A DNA stretch of 64,000 bases, taken from Prosthecobacter sp. GTDB taxonomy: Bacteria; Verrucomicrobiota; Verrucomicrobiia; Verrucomicrobiales; Verrucomicrobiaceae. Location of the stretch: the NCBI GenBank assembly GCA_019186985.1, contig JABARQ010000017.1:186001-250000 (forward strand), written 5' to 3'. The notes under the pieces were generated by a model. The model searched no databases, had not been told where the DNA came from, and worked only from the letters and a program-made list of their open reading frames with translations. Position numbers and translations under genes: made by a program. Position 1 is the first letter of the stretch. Each line of letters begins with the position of its first letter. Positions 7,466 through 15,926 of the stretch are shown here, piece after piece.

Positions 7466-7618
7466 GCGAGGCTGATCTAAGGCAGGGGAGGCGTGGGATG
7501 CAAAACATGTTTGTCGACGAGGCAGGCTGAAACCCGAAACCCAATGACCAAACCTGGAATTTGGAACTTGGGGCGCTGTGAACGCCGTTTTTGTTAGGCG
7601 TGGCATGAGCCATGAAGC
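7466..7618. other. Intergenic sbcD-glgP, with degenerate repeat debris
   Basis: No credible gene. Bases 7528-7570 contain GAAACCC-GAAACCC-AATGACCAA-type words also seen in the palindromic element at 53210-53369 and in frame at 62458-62490. I read this as debris of the same dispersed repeat family. No clear promoter for sbcD was recognised. Confidence 0.45.
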
Positions 7619-7650
7619 CAAAAAGCCTTCCCTGGGGATCCAAGGAAGGC
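7619..7650 (-). terminator. Rho-independent terminator of glgP
   Basis: On the minus strand a GCCTTCC / GGAAGGC stem with a 12-base loop is followed directly by TTTTTGG. It lies 25 bases beyond the glgP stop. Confidence 0.75.
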
Positions 7651-7674
7651 CTGGGCGTTGGAGAAGAGCCTGGA

Positions 7675-10137
7675 TCAGGGGACCGCTACCTGCGGCAGCT
7701 TCCAAACCTTGCTGGCGTATTCCAGGATGGTGCGGTCGGAACTGAAGAAGCCGACGCGGGAGGTGTTGAGCACGGTCATCTTGGTCCAGAGGTCGGGCTG
7801 CTTGTAGGCGGCGTCGACACGGGCCTGGGCATCGACATAGAGCTGGTAGTCGGCCAGGCAGAGGTAGGGGTCGCCATGCTCGAGAAGGCTGTCGCGCAGG
7901 GGTTTGAAATCGCCTGCATTGCCGGTGAAATAGTCGCTGCCGATCCAGTCGATGACGGCGCGCAGGTTCTCATTGCCCCAGTAGTATTCCCAGGGGTTGT
8001 AGCCGCGCGCCTTGAGGTCGGTGACCTGCTCGACGGTGAGGCCGAAGATGAAGATGTTGTCGTCACCGACCTCCTCGGCGATTTCGACGTTGGCGCCGTC
8101 GAGGGTGCCGATGGTGAGAGCACCGTTGAGGGCGAGCTTCATGTTGCCGGTGCCGGAGGCCTCCTTGCCGGCGGTGGAGATCTGTTCGCTGAGGTCAGCG
8201 GCGGGGATGATCTTCTCCGCCAGGGAGACGCCGTAGTTCGGCAGGAAGACCACCTTCAGCTTGTCGCCGACACGCGGGTCGTGGTTCACCTTGGCGGCGA
8301 GGGCGTTGATGGCGTGGATGATGTTTTTGGCGAGGAAGTAGCCGGGGGCGGCCTTGGCACCGAAGACGAAGACGCGCGGATGGAAGTCGGCGCCGGGGTT
8401 GTTCAGGATGGTGCGGTAGAGGGTGACGATGTTCAGCAGGTTGAGGTGCTGGCGCTTGTATTCGTGCAGGCGCTTGATCTGCACGTCGAAGAGGGCGTCG
8501 GGGCTGACATGCACGCCGCAGCTGTCCTGGATGATCTTTGCGAGGGCGACCTTGTGCTGACGCTTGATGAAGCGGTAGCGCTCCCTGAAGGAGGCGTCAT
8601 CGGCGAAGGAGTCGAGCTGCCGGAGCCTGGAGGCGTCTTTTTTCCAGCTTTCGCCGATGCTGTCGGTGATGAGGGCGGAGAGCTGCGGGTTGCAGACGTC
8701 GAGCCAGCGGCGGAAGGTGACGCCGTTGGTGATGTTGACGAAGCGTTCTGGATAGAGCTCGTGAAACTCGGGGAAGAGTCGTTCGCAGAGCAGGCGGGTG
8801 TGGAGGGCGGCGACGCCGTTGGTGGCATGGCCGCCGAGCACGGACATGTGGGCCATGCGGACATACTTGCCGCCGCGTTCATCAATGAGGGAGAGGGCGC
8901 GCTTCTTGGCGCTGTCGCCGGGCCATTTCGCCTCGACATCACCGTCGAGGAACTGGGCGTTGATCTGGTAGATGATCTGGAGGTGGCGGGGCAGCACGCG
9001 TTCGAAGAGGCTGACGGACCACATTTCTAGGGCCTCTGGCAGGAGGGTGTGGTTGGTGTAGGAGAAGGTCTCCTGGCAGATCTTCCAGGCCTGGGCCCAG
9101 GGGATGCCCTCCTCGTCCAGGAGGATGCGCATGAGCTCGGGGATGGCGACGGCGGGATGGGTGTCGTTGAGCTGGATGGCGGCCTTGGAGGGGAACTCGC
9201 TCCAGGGCAGGGAATAGCCATTTTTAAAACGGCGGACGATGTCGGCCAGGGAGCAGGCGACGAAGAAGTACTGCTGGACGAGGCGGAGCTCCTTGCCGGA
9301 CTCGGTGGCGTCGTTGGGATAGAGCACCTTGGAGACGGTCTCGGCGACGGCCTTTTCGCGCAGGGACTCGATGTAGGAGCCCTCGTTGAAGACCTGGAAG
9401 TTGAAGTCCTCGTCAGCCTGGGCCTGCCAGAGGCGGAGGACGTTCACGGTGTGGCTGTCATAGCCGACGATGGGGATGTCCCAGGGCAGGCCGAGCAGGC
9501 ACTTGGTGTCGATCCATTCCGAGTGGGGGTTGCCGTGGTCGTCGAACTTTTGAATGACACGGCCATAGAGGTTGATCTTCTGGCGGTAGGAGGGACGGGC
9601 GATTTTCCAGGGGGAGCCGTCACGCATCCATGCGTCGGGGTGCTCGACCTGGCGACCATTGATGAACTCCTGGCGGAAGAGCCCGAACTCGTAATGGATG
9701 CCGTAGCCGATGGCGGGCAGGTTCAGCGTGCTGAGAGAATCCATGAAACAGGCGGCGAGACGGCCGAGACCGCCGTTTCCGAGACCCATGTCCGGCTCAT
9801 TTTGCAGCAGGGCGTCAAGGTCCTTGCCCATGTCGCTCAGGGCTTTTTTGACTGGATCATAGAGGCCGGAGTTGCGGAGGTTGTTCTCCAGCAGACGGCC
9901 CATGAGGTATTCGAGGGAAAGGTAGTGGATGCGGCGGACGCCTGACTTGCGGTGCAGGGTTCGGGACTTGGTGGCGCTGTCCATGACACGATCGCGCACG
10001 GCCAGGCAGGTGGCGACCCACCAGTCGTTCGGGCTGGCGCTGTCCACATAGGCGCCGAGGGTGAAACGGACATGATTGACGATGGAGGCCTTGATGGCTT
10101 CGGGAGTGTTGCCGAGATCGCAGTGAGCTGGGGTCAT
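7675..10137 (-). CDS. glgP: Glycogen/starch phosphorylase
   Basis: GT35 phosphorylase releasing glucose 1-phosphate from glycogen, using pyridoxal phosphate. About 820 residues from the ATG at 10137 ([12 protein letters not shown]), normal for the family. The frame stays open to 10281, but those 48 codons are proline/leucine-rich and unlike the family, so the internal start is preferred. Recognisable features are [14 protein letters not shown] near the N-terminus, [27 protein letters not shown], and the PLP site [15 protein letters not shown], whose lysine binds the cofactor. No Shine-Dalgarno precedes the start. It lies 144 bases downstream of rsmI on the same strand and ends in its own terminator. 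Confidence 0.97.
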   Translation of the reverse strand: MTPAHCDLGNTPEAIKASIVNHVRFTLGAYVDSASPNDWWVATCLAVRDRVMDSATKSRTLHRKSGVRRIHYLSLEYLMGRLLENNLRNSGLYDPVKKALSDMGKDLDALLQNEPDMGLGNGGLGRLAACFMDSLSTLNLPAIGYGIHYEFGLFRQEFINGRQVEHPDAWMRDGSPWKIARPSYRQKINLYGRVIQKFDDHGNPHSEWIDTKCLLGLPWDIPIVGYDSHTVNVLRLWQAQADEDFNFQVFNEGSYIESLREKAVAETVSKVLYPNDATESGKELRLVQQYFFVACSLADIVRRFKNGYSLPWSEFPSKAAIQLNDTHPAVAIPELMRILLDEEGIPWAQAWKICQETFSYTNHTLLPEALEMWSVSLFERVLPRHLQIIYQINAQFLDGDVEAKWPGDSAKKRALSLIDERGGKYVRMAHMSVLGGHATNGVAALHTRLLCERLFPEFHELYPERFVNITNGVTFRRWLDVCNPQLSALITDSIGESWKKDASRLRQLDSFADDASFRERYRFIKRQHKVALAKIIQDSCGVHVSPDALFDVQIKRLHEYKRQHLNLLNIVTLYRTILNNPGADFHPRVFVFGAKAAPGYFLAKNIIHAINALAAKVNHDPRVGDKLKVVFLPNYGVSLAEKIIPAADLSEQISTAGKEASGTGNMKLALNGALTIGTLDGANVEIAEEVGDDNIFIFGLTVEQVTDLKARGYNPWEYYWGNENLRAVIDWIGSDYFTGNAGDFKPLRDSLLEHGDPYLCLADYQLYVDAQARVDAAYKQPDLWTKMTVLNTSRVGFFSSDRTILEYASKVWKLPQVAVP

Positions 10138-10281
10138 GGGAGGTGGAAAGGGGATGTTGGGGAGTGAGGTCAAGTCGAGAAGGGGCAACGGGATTGAAAA
10201 GAGGGTGCCGGGAAGGGCCTGTTGAAGGCCGGTCTTTGAGCCAGCCTGGCGGCTGAAGGCTCCGTAGGTGGACCGGTCCAT

Positions 10282-11079
10282 TCACCAGGTGATCCACTTG
10301 GGCAGCTCTGCTGGGGCGATGACGAGGGTGATTTCACCTTTGGGCGGTCGGTTTTGATAATGGCAAAGCACTTGCTGTGCCGGGCCGCGCTGGAATTCCT
10401 CAAACTTCTTCGTCAACTCCCTGGCAACCACGACACGGTGGTCCGGCCTGGCGGCGGCGATCATGGAAAGCGTGTCCACGAGGCGGTAGGGACTTTCAAA
10501 ATAGAGGCTTGTCGCATCCCTTTGCAGGGCGATGAGAAGCTCTTTTTCTCGCTGGCCCTTTTTGTGGGGGAGGAAGCCGCCAAAATGGAAGGGGACGGTG
10601 GGGAGGCCGCTGGCGGCGAGGGCTGTGAGCACGGCACTTGGGCCGGGGAGGCTTTCGACCTTCAAGCCTGCGGCGACCACGCTTTGCACGAGCCGTTGCC
10701 CCGGGTCGGAGACCGTGGGCATGCCGGCATCCGAGACCAGGGCGACGCTGCCTCCGGCCCGGATGTGGGCGATCAGTTCCGGAATGCGGCGCGCCTCGTT
10801 GTGCTCGTTGAGGCTGATGAGCCGGGCATGGATGCCGTGGTGGCTGAGCAGACGTCCGGAATGCCGGGTGTCTTCACAGGCAATGACCTGGACCTGCTTC
10901 AAGACCTCCAGGGCACGGAGCGTGATGTCGCCAAGGTTGCCGATGGGCGTGGCGGTCAGGTAGAGGGCGGCCGGGAGGCCTGATCCCTGGATGCCGGAGG
11001 TTTCGAAGGGGTCGCAGGACTCATCATCAGCCCCGGTGGGAGGCTCCTGTTCGAGTTCGTCGCGGTCCTCAGTGCTCAC
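10282..11079 (-). CDS. rsmI: 16S rRNA (cytidine-1402-2'-O)-methyltransferase
   Basis: SAM-dependent tetrapyrrole-methylase-fold enzyme that 2'-O-methylates C1402 in the 16S rRNA decoding site. Family motifs: YLTATPIGNLGDITLRALE, ACEDTRHSGRLL, VSDAGMPTVSDPG, LPGPSAVLTALAASGLP, and the C-terminal ARELTKKFEEFQRG and GEITLVI. The 265 residues include an acidic ~38-residue N-terminal extension, so the true start could be a later codon, although no better ATG is visible before the conserved core. The start overlaps the lptE stop by four bases. Confidence 0.95.
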   Translation of the reverse strand: MSTEDRDELEQEPPTGADDESCDPFETSGIQGSGLPAALYLTATPIGNLGDITLRALEVLKQVQVIACEDTRHSGRLLSHHGIHARLISLNEHNEARRIPELIAHIRAGGSVALVSDAGMPTVSDPGQRLVQSVVAAGLKVESLPGPSAVLTALAASGLPTVPFHFGGFLPHKKGQREKELLIALQRDATSLYFESPYRLVDTLSMIAAARPDHRVVVARELTKKFEEFQRGPAQQVLCHYQNRPPKGEITLVIAPAELPKWITW

Positions 11080-11588
11080 CAGCCTTCGGAGATTTCGTTG
11101 GCGATGTTTGTAGCGAGGCGCTGGGCGGCGTCGTCGAGGGCCTGGGCCTCCGAGTTCTGCACGTTGCTGTCGAGAATGACGTAGGAGTTGGCGCTGCCGC
11201 GGCCGACGTGGATGGTGCGTCCGGAGGCGGCGTCCTTGATGTTGTAGCCGACGCTGAGACGCATCTGGAGTTGGGAGGTGCGGAGGACGTTCTGGCGGAC
11301 GGAGCGGAACTGGGAGCGGTCCACCCTTGCGATGGTGCCTTCAAGAATGGCTTCAGCATCCTCCCTGGAAACGATCTGATAGGAGCCGTCGGTCTGGATT
11401 TGCTTGATCAGCGCGTTGGTGACCACGGAGGAGATTCGTGGTTCTAGCGTCTGGTTTTCAAAGGTGCCGATGGCGAGCTTGGTGATGCCCTGAAGATGGA
11501 CAGGCTTCTGTCCTCCGAGCTGGTAGCCTGCGCAGCTGGTCAGGAAGAGTGCGATGCTGGTGGCGAACAGGGAGAGGTATGTTTTCAT
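11076..11588 (-). CDS. lptE: LptE-like LPS-assembly lipoprotein
   Basis: Small outer-membrane lipoprotein, the LptE-type plug/partner of LptD in lipopolysaccharide insertion. From the ATG at 11588 it has a lipoprotein signal peptide with lipobox LTSC at residues 17-20, then the family pattern GYQLGG, LAIGTFENQTLEPR, VTNALIKQIQ, and an AILEGTIARVDR strand. A longer frame to 11627 adds a non-signal-like N-terminus and was rejected. At 170 residues it is typical in length. It overlaps rsmI by four bases and follows the secreted TPR gene by 45 bases, so the group looks like an envelope-biogenesis operon. Confidence 0.82.
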   Translation of the reverse strand: MKTYLSLFATSIALFLTSCAGYQLGGQKPVHLQGITKLAIGTFENQTLEPRISSVVTNALIKQIQTDGSYQIVSREDAEAILEGTIARVDRSQFRSVRQNVLRTSQLQMRLSVGYNIKDAASGRTIHVGRGSANSYVILDSNVQNSEAQALDDAAQRLATNIANEISEGW

Positions 11589-11633
11589 CCAGGTCGGTAA
11601 GGGCTGCGTGGCGCGGGATGGCTGCAAAGAAAA

Positions 11634-12965
11634 TCAGGGGGCCGGTGGTTTGGGCGGGACAGGCAGGCCTCCGGGGGCTGGCTGCGGGGGAACGGCGGGA
11701 GTGGAGGGGGCGGAAGGGACGGGCAGAAGTGCTGGCTTTTCCTGGGGCTGCACCACGGGGGGCAGAAGGGTGCCGGGCGCTGGTGTGGCGCCAGGGGTGC
11801 TCGGCAGGGTGGGTTCCGAGAGCGGGATGGGCAGGAAGTTGTCGTTGCCGGCGCGCATCTGAGGTTTCTGGCCCAGGCGGGCAAGTTCGGGGGCGAGCGG
11901 ACCGACGTAATCTTCCCTGTTTTTCAGATTTTTGGCCGCAGCAACGGTGTAATCCTGGTCAGGCTGACCTTTCTGGGCGGCAGATACAGCCTCGGGGTCG
12001 GCGGCCGCCAGCTCCGCGAGCAGGGTGCGAGCTTCGGCGGATGCTTCCGGGGAGCCATACTTAAGGGCTTCGTTGAAATAAATGGCGGCGGCCTTGGTCT
12101 TGCCCATGCGCATGTAAAACTTGCCAACATTCAGGGACTGCCCTGCTTCGACGGCGTTGATCTGGCGCAGGCCAAGCTCGGCTTCACCCGCCCGTTCACC
12201 CTTGGGGTTGACCGTCATGTAGGTGGTCAGGGCATCTCGCGCGGCGAGGAGGTTGGACTTGTCCTCACTGCGGCTGGCAGCCACACTGCTGATGGAGCCG
12301 ATCCGGAACTGGGCCTCGCCTGCCTGCTTGGTGTTCGGATAGTTGTCAACGACGGTCTGATAGGCTGCCACGGCCTGGTTTTTCTCACCCATGTCCTGGT
12401 AGACTTCGCCAATGCTGAACTGGGCCAGGGGGGCGAGCTTGCCGAAAGGTGCGTTGGCGATGATTTTCTTATACATGGCCACCACGTCATCACCGCCCAT
12501 TTTGACGGGGATCAGGATCAGGCTGCGCTCCTTCTTTCCACCCTTGGCGATTTCGGCGATTTCGTATTGCTGCTGGATGGCATCATCAAAACGTGGGCTG
12601 GTACGATGCTGGTCGATGAAGGTCTGGAAGGCGTCAAAAGACTGCTGGAGCCCGCTGCTCTGCCTGATGATGACGGCGTTTGCGTAGGAGGCCTCCGCCG
12701 CCGCCTCAGTGAAGGGAAACTGCTTGATGATCTGCTGGTAGAGGGACTGGGCCTTGCCTGTGCGTCCTTTGGACTGGGCCTCACGCGCCTGCACGAGCAT
12801 GGCGGAGGCCTGGGATTCCTGGGCGCTGCGTTCGGCGCTGCCGGGAACAGCCTTCTCCTTTTTCTCGAACAGGCCAAGGAATGCCGATGCCTGGGGGGCG
12901 AACGCGCAGGAAACTGCGACTGCCAGGAGTGCCAAGGGCCGTAGGCTATGGGAGGAGAATCTCAT
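11634..12965 (-). CDS. Secreted BamD/YbgF-like TPR protein with proline-rich tail
   Basis: A 443-residue exported protein with a signal peptide ending near ASA (residue 28). Several tetratricopeptide-like repeats follow, with YbgF/BamD-type wording: SLYQQIIKQFPFTEAAAEASY, AAYQTVVDNYPNTKQAGEAQ, then GKFYMRMGKTKAAAIYFNEAL. The C-terminal ~70 residues are rich in proline and alanine and probably disordered or cell-wall-spanning. It has no lipobox cysteine, unlike true BamD. Its place directly downstream of two ExbD genes suggests a role in trans-envelope protein or energy coupling (Tol-Pal/Exb-like). The exact function is inferred. Confidence 0.75.
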   Translation of the reverse strand: MRFSSHSLRPLALLAVAVSCAFAPQASAFLGLFEKKEKAVPGSAERSAQESQASAMLVQAREAQSKGRTGKAQSLYQQIIKQFPFTEAAAEASYANAVIIRQSSGLQQSFDAFQTFIDQHRTSPRFDDAIQQQYEIAEIAKGGKKERSLILIPVKMGGDDVVAMYKKIIANAPFGKLAPLAQFSIGEVYQDMGEKNQAVAAYQTVVDNYPNTKQAGEAQFRIGSISSVAASRSEDKSNLLAARDALTTYMTVNPKGERAGEAELGLRQINAVEAGQSLNVGKFYMRMGKTKAAAIYFNEALKYGSPEASAEARTLLAELAAADPEAVSAAQKGQPDQDYTVAAAKNLKNREDYVGPLAPELARLGQKPQMRAGNDNFLPIPLSEPTLPSTPGATPAPGTLLPPVVQPQEKPALLPVPSAPSTPAVPPQPAPGGLPVPPKPPAP

Positions 12966-13051
12966 CGGTGGATACTAAAGGAGTGTGAAACAGGCGTCAA
13001 GGCGGCAGAAGGGGCGATGCTCATCGGCGAGGGCGGGGGCCCGTCAGGGGC

Positions 13052-13083
13052 AAAAAACAGCCGGGAACGGATGTTCCCGGCTG
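13052..13083 (-). terminator. Terminator after the exbB-exbD-exbD genes
   Basis: On the minus strand a perfect CAGCCGGGAAC / GTTCCCGGCTG stem with a four-base loop is followed by TTTTTTG. It lies 28 bases past the second exbD stop and splits the Exb genes from the downstream TPR/lptE genes. Confidence 0.9.
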
Positions 13084-13110
13084 TGACTGGGGCGGAAGCT
13101 GGCCTTTGCT

Positions 13111-13581
13111 TCAGAATTCCTCGCCGCCGACGGTAAAGGTCACGTTGCCGATGCGTGCCTTCGCCATGGCATTGAGGACATCAATGACTCGTTCGTAACG
13201 GGCCTGCTCCTCGGCCTGGATGGTGACCATGACCTTGGCATTGCGGCTGTCAGCCTCCTGCTTCAGCTTCATCAGGGTTCCGGTGAAGTTGGGCAGTGAC
13301 TTGTTTTCAGGGGAGTCAAACTCCTCCTCATTGAGGGTGACGACGCCGGTCTCCTCCACGGTGACGATGATTTCGTCCGGAGGAGCGTCATCGTTGTTGA
13401 GGGCGGGGGTGCCGATGCCGGGAAGCTGGGTCTTGAGTTCGCGCTCCACCTTGACCGCGCCGGCCATGACCATGAAGAAAAGCATGATGACGAAGACGAC
13501 GTCGATCATGGGCGCGATCTGGAAGCCCATGTTGAGCTGGTCGGTCTCGATCGTGCGTTTGTTGTGATGTCCGTGGGCCAT
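13111..13581 (-). CDS. exbD: ExbD/TolR biopolymer transport protein (second copy)
   Basis: A 156-residue inner-membrane protein with a short cytoplasmic N-terminus and one transmembrane helix (about residues 20-44). The sequence PMIDVVFVIMLFFM includes the conserved aspartate that couples proton flow in ExbD/TolR. A periplasmic domain follows, ending IGNVTFTVGG. It starts five bases after the stop of another exbD, so the two ExbD proteins are expressed together and may form heterodimers in one motor, or give two motors sharing ExbB. A terminator follows. Confidence 0.93.
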   Translation of the reverse strand: MAHGHHNKRTIETDQLNMGFQIAPMIDVVFVIMLFFMVMAGAVKVERELKTQLPGIGTPALNNDDAPPDEIIVTVEETGVVTLNEEEFDSPENKSLPNFTGTLMKLKQEADSRNAKVMVTIQAEEQARYERVIDVLNAMAKARIGNVTFTVGGEEF

Positions 13582-13586
13582 GAGTG

Positions 13587-14021
13587 CTATTCCTGGTTGA
13601 GCGCGGAGAAGGAGATGTCGTCAATGCCGGACTGGGCGATGAGGGCCATGACCTTCTGGATTTCCACGGCCGGCGTGTCGCGGTCCCCGCGGATCACGAC
13701 ACGATAGGTGGGGTTGCTGTTCTTGCGCTGGGTGAGGGTGTCGACGATCTCCTCGTTGGACATCTCACGGTCATCGAGCTTGATCTTGGACTCCTGCTTG
13801 CCCGAGAGCCAGCGCACGTTGATGGCGGCCTCGAACATGGTGTTCTTGTCCTCCTTTTTCTTGGCGTCCGCAGCGACAGGGAGCTTGATGTCCTTGTCGA
13901 TGCGCAGCACCTGGGCCGACGTGATGCTCATGAAGAAGATGAGCAACACGAGCAGCACGTCAATCATGGGAGCGATCTGGAACTCTGGTTCGCCGTCGCC
14001 GCCTCCGCCTCCTCCGCCCAT
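13587..14021 (-). CDS. exbD: ExbD/TolR biopolymer transport protein (first copy)
   Basis: A 144-residue ExbD/TolR homologue. After a glycine-rich start, residues 14-38 form the transmembrane helix with the motif FQIAPMIDVLLVLLIFF, including the proton-path aspartate. The periplasmic part has NPTYRVVIRGDRDTP and IQKVMALIAQSGIDDISF, which matches the family end. It lies between exbB and the second exbD on the same strand. Together they form a complete stator/coupler unit, but no TonB, TolB or Pal gene is present in the window. Confidence 0.93.
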   Translation of the reverse strand: MGGGGGGGDGEPEFQIAPMIDVLLVLLIFFMSITSAQVLRIDKDIKLPVAADAKKKEDKNTMFEAAINVRWLSGKQESKIKLDDREMSNEEIVDTLTQRKNSNPTYRVVIRGDRDTPAVEIQKVMALIAQSGIDDISFSALNQE

Positions 14022-14068
14022 AGTGGTGTCAGGTTAAGGGTTGTTGTTGATGTGTGAAGGGAGGAGGA

Positions 14069-14923
14069 TCAGGCGGCTGCAGCGGCGGCCTCGCCTCCGT
14101 TGACCCAGTTCGGGATGGCGGCGTAGAATTCTTCTTCACCGACATGGGCGTCCTTGAGATGGCTGTAGGGCATCTTGCGGAACAAGGCGCCGACCACATC
14201 CTGAAGGCCGGTCATGGAGGACTGCAGGCGGTTGCGGAGGAAGTAAAAGAACATGAAGGCGGGAACGGCGATGAAGAGGCCTGATGCCGTGGCGATAAGC
14301 ACCTCGCCGATGGCGCCGGAGAGCTTGGAAGGGTCGCCCACGCCGCTGGTGCCCAGGGTGGCGAAGGCGCTCATCATGCCCGTCACCGTGCCGGTGAGAC
14401 CGATCATCGGGGTGCAGACACCGATCACTGAGAGGTAGTTGATTCGGGTGGTGATGGTGGAGTTGACCTTGTTGAGTTCGGTGAACAGGGCGTTGTCAAC
14501 CGCCTCCTCGCCGTCGCCGACAAAGCTGAGGGCGACGCGGGAGACGTCACAGAAGGAGGAGTTGTTGGCCTTGGCGAACTGGTAGGCGCCGACATAGTCG
14601 CCTGCGCGGAAGAGATCCTGAAGCTGGGCGACCTGCGCGGGCGGCGCCATTTTTTTGAGGCCGGTGCGCATCCAGAGATCAACGGTGAGCCAGATCAACG
14701 CCACGGAGCAGGCGGTGATGGGGTACATCACCCAGCCGCCTTCGTGGAAGCGGTCCATGAGGGTGTGCTCGACCTTGGTGGGCGCCTCTGCTCCGGCGGC
14801 CGGTGCGGCGCCTTCCTGGGCGTGAATGGGCGCGACAATGGCGAGGTTGCCGGCGAGGAGCAGGACACAGGCGGCGGCGCGAACGATGGTTTGGGTCAGT
14901 TTGGCGGGTTGGCGGAGTTGCAT
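14069..14923 (-). CDS. exbB: MotA/TolQ/ExbB proton channel protein
   Basis: A 284-residue inner-membrane protein of the MotA/TolQ/ExbB family, the proton-channel pentamer that energises ExbD. It has a cleavable-looking signal sequence (residues 1-36, ending IHAQ), a first membrane helix around 65-85 (WVMYPITACSVALIWLTV), and the two conserved C-terminal helices with INYLSVIGVCTPMIGLTGTV and ASGLFIAVPAFMFFYFL. The pre-domain signal peptide is a feature of many long ExbB proteins. It lies upstream of two exbD genes with a 47-base gap and downstream of two TPR genes. Confidence 0.92.
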   Translation of the reverse strand: MQLRQPAKLTQTIVRAAACVLLLAGNLAIVAPIHAQEGAAPAAGAEAPTKVEHTLMDRFHEGGWVMYPITACSVALIWLTVDLWMRTGLKKMAPPAQVAQLQDLFRAGDYVGAYQFAKANNSSFCDVSRVALSFVGDGEEAVDNALFTELNKVNSTITTRINYLSVIGVCTPMIGLTGTVTGMMSAFATLGTSGVGDPSKLSGAIGEVLIATASGLFIAVPAFMFFYFLRNRLQSSMTGLQDVVGALFRKMPYSHLKDAHVGEEEFYAAIPNWVNGGEAAAAAA

Positions 14924-14988
14924 GGGACTAGGGGTGTGAGGATGAGGGAGATGTTGTCTGTTGGGAAGGGAATGTCAGGCTTTTTTAT

Positions 14989-15900
14989 TCACTTGGCAGG
15001 GGCGGCCGTGTCAGCGGTCTTGGCACCGTCCTTCTGTCCGGAACCTTCTTCGGAGCCTTCGGGTTCGTTCTTCATGCCGTTGATCTTGGCCTGTTCCTTG
15101 GAGGCGAGGTCGGCCACGGCCGAGCCCGGATAGGTTTCCGTGAGGCGTTTGAAGACGGCCTGGGCGTCTTCGTAGCGCTTCATCTTGACGAGCATCTGCC
15201 CGGCCTTGAGCTCGGCGTCTGGCACGCGCTGGACCTGGGTTCCGTAGAAGACCGGAATGCGGAGATAGGCCATGAGCGCCTTTTCCCATTGTTTCTGACG
15301 GGCATGAATGTCGGCGATCATCGCCCAGATGGATGCACCGACGCTGGAGTCATCGGTTTCACTGAGAATGCTTTCGGCTTCGGCGATGATGGAGGTGAAT
15401 TCCGAGGAGGTCTGGCGGTCAATGTCGAGCTGGATGATGCGGAGCTGCATCTTCTGGGCGTCGGTGAGGTGCAGGATCTTCAGCTGAGGGATGAACTTGA
15501 CGGTTTCCTCAAACTTGCCCGCCTGGCTGAGGATCTCGACATAGGCGAAGAAGACATCCGTGTAGGGTGAGCCTGGCATGGTTTCGAACATTTCGAAGAA
15601 GCCCTTGGCCTTGGCGAGCAGCGCGACCGCATCCTCGGGCTTGCCCTGGGACATGAGGCTGCGTGCCTCGCTGATTTCAGGGACTTCCGGCCAGTCCAGC
15701 GAGGCCACGTTCTGCTTTGGCAGTTCAGTGGTGGCTGTCTTGTTGTCGCCAAGGAGGATGGTGCGTATGATCTTGCCGTTTTCGAGATGGAACTCGGAGG
15801 ACGGAATGCGGCTGCCATCCTTGAGGATCAGGAACTGGGCACTGGCCTGGCTTGTCATGAGGCCGACAAGCACGAGCAGCAGGGGAAGGAGGCGAAACAT
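14989..15900 (-). CDS. Secreted TPR protein upstream of exbB
   Basis: A 303-residue exported protein. The signal peptide ends near ASA-Q (residue 22). A short beta-rich segment follows (FLILKDGSRIPSSEFHLENGKI, typical of verrucomicrobial TPR proteins), then helical repeats with TPR spacing, including KRYEDAQAVFKRLTETYPGSAVADLA. The tail is charged and low in complexity. Conserved next to ExbB/ExbD genes in related bacteria as far as I recall; a periplasmic adaptor role is inferred. It starts 26 bases after the stop of the large TPR gene. Confidence 0.75.
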   Translation of the reverse strand: MFRLLPLLLVLVGLMTSQASAQFLILKDGSRIPSSEFHLENGKIIRTILLGDNKTATTELPKQNVASLDWPEVPEISEARSLMSQGKPEDAVALLAKAKGFFEMFETMPGSPYTDVFFAYVEILSQAGKFEETVKFIPQLKILHLTDAQKMQLRIIQLDIDRQTSSEFTSIIAEAESILSETDDSSVGASIWAMIADIHARQKQWEKALMAYLRIPVFYGTQVQRVPDAELKAGQMLVKMKRYEDAQAVFKRLTETYPGSAVADLASKEQAKINGMKNEPEGSEEGSGQKDGAKTADTAAPAK

Positions 15901-15926
15901 GGGAAGTCAGTGGGGCGGGTGGGATT

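Noticed and set aside
7466..7705. 80-codon N-terminal extension of sbcD
   Set aside because: It crosses the glgP terminator and the glgP stop and resembles no SbcD; MRILHTADWHLG at 7465 is the family start.
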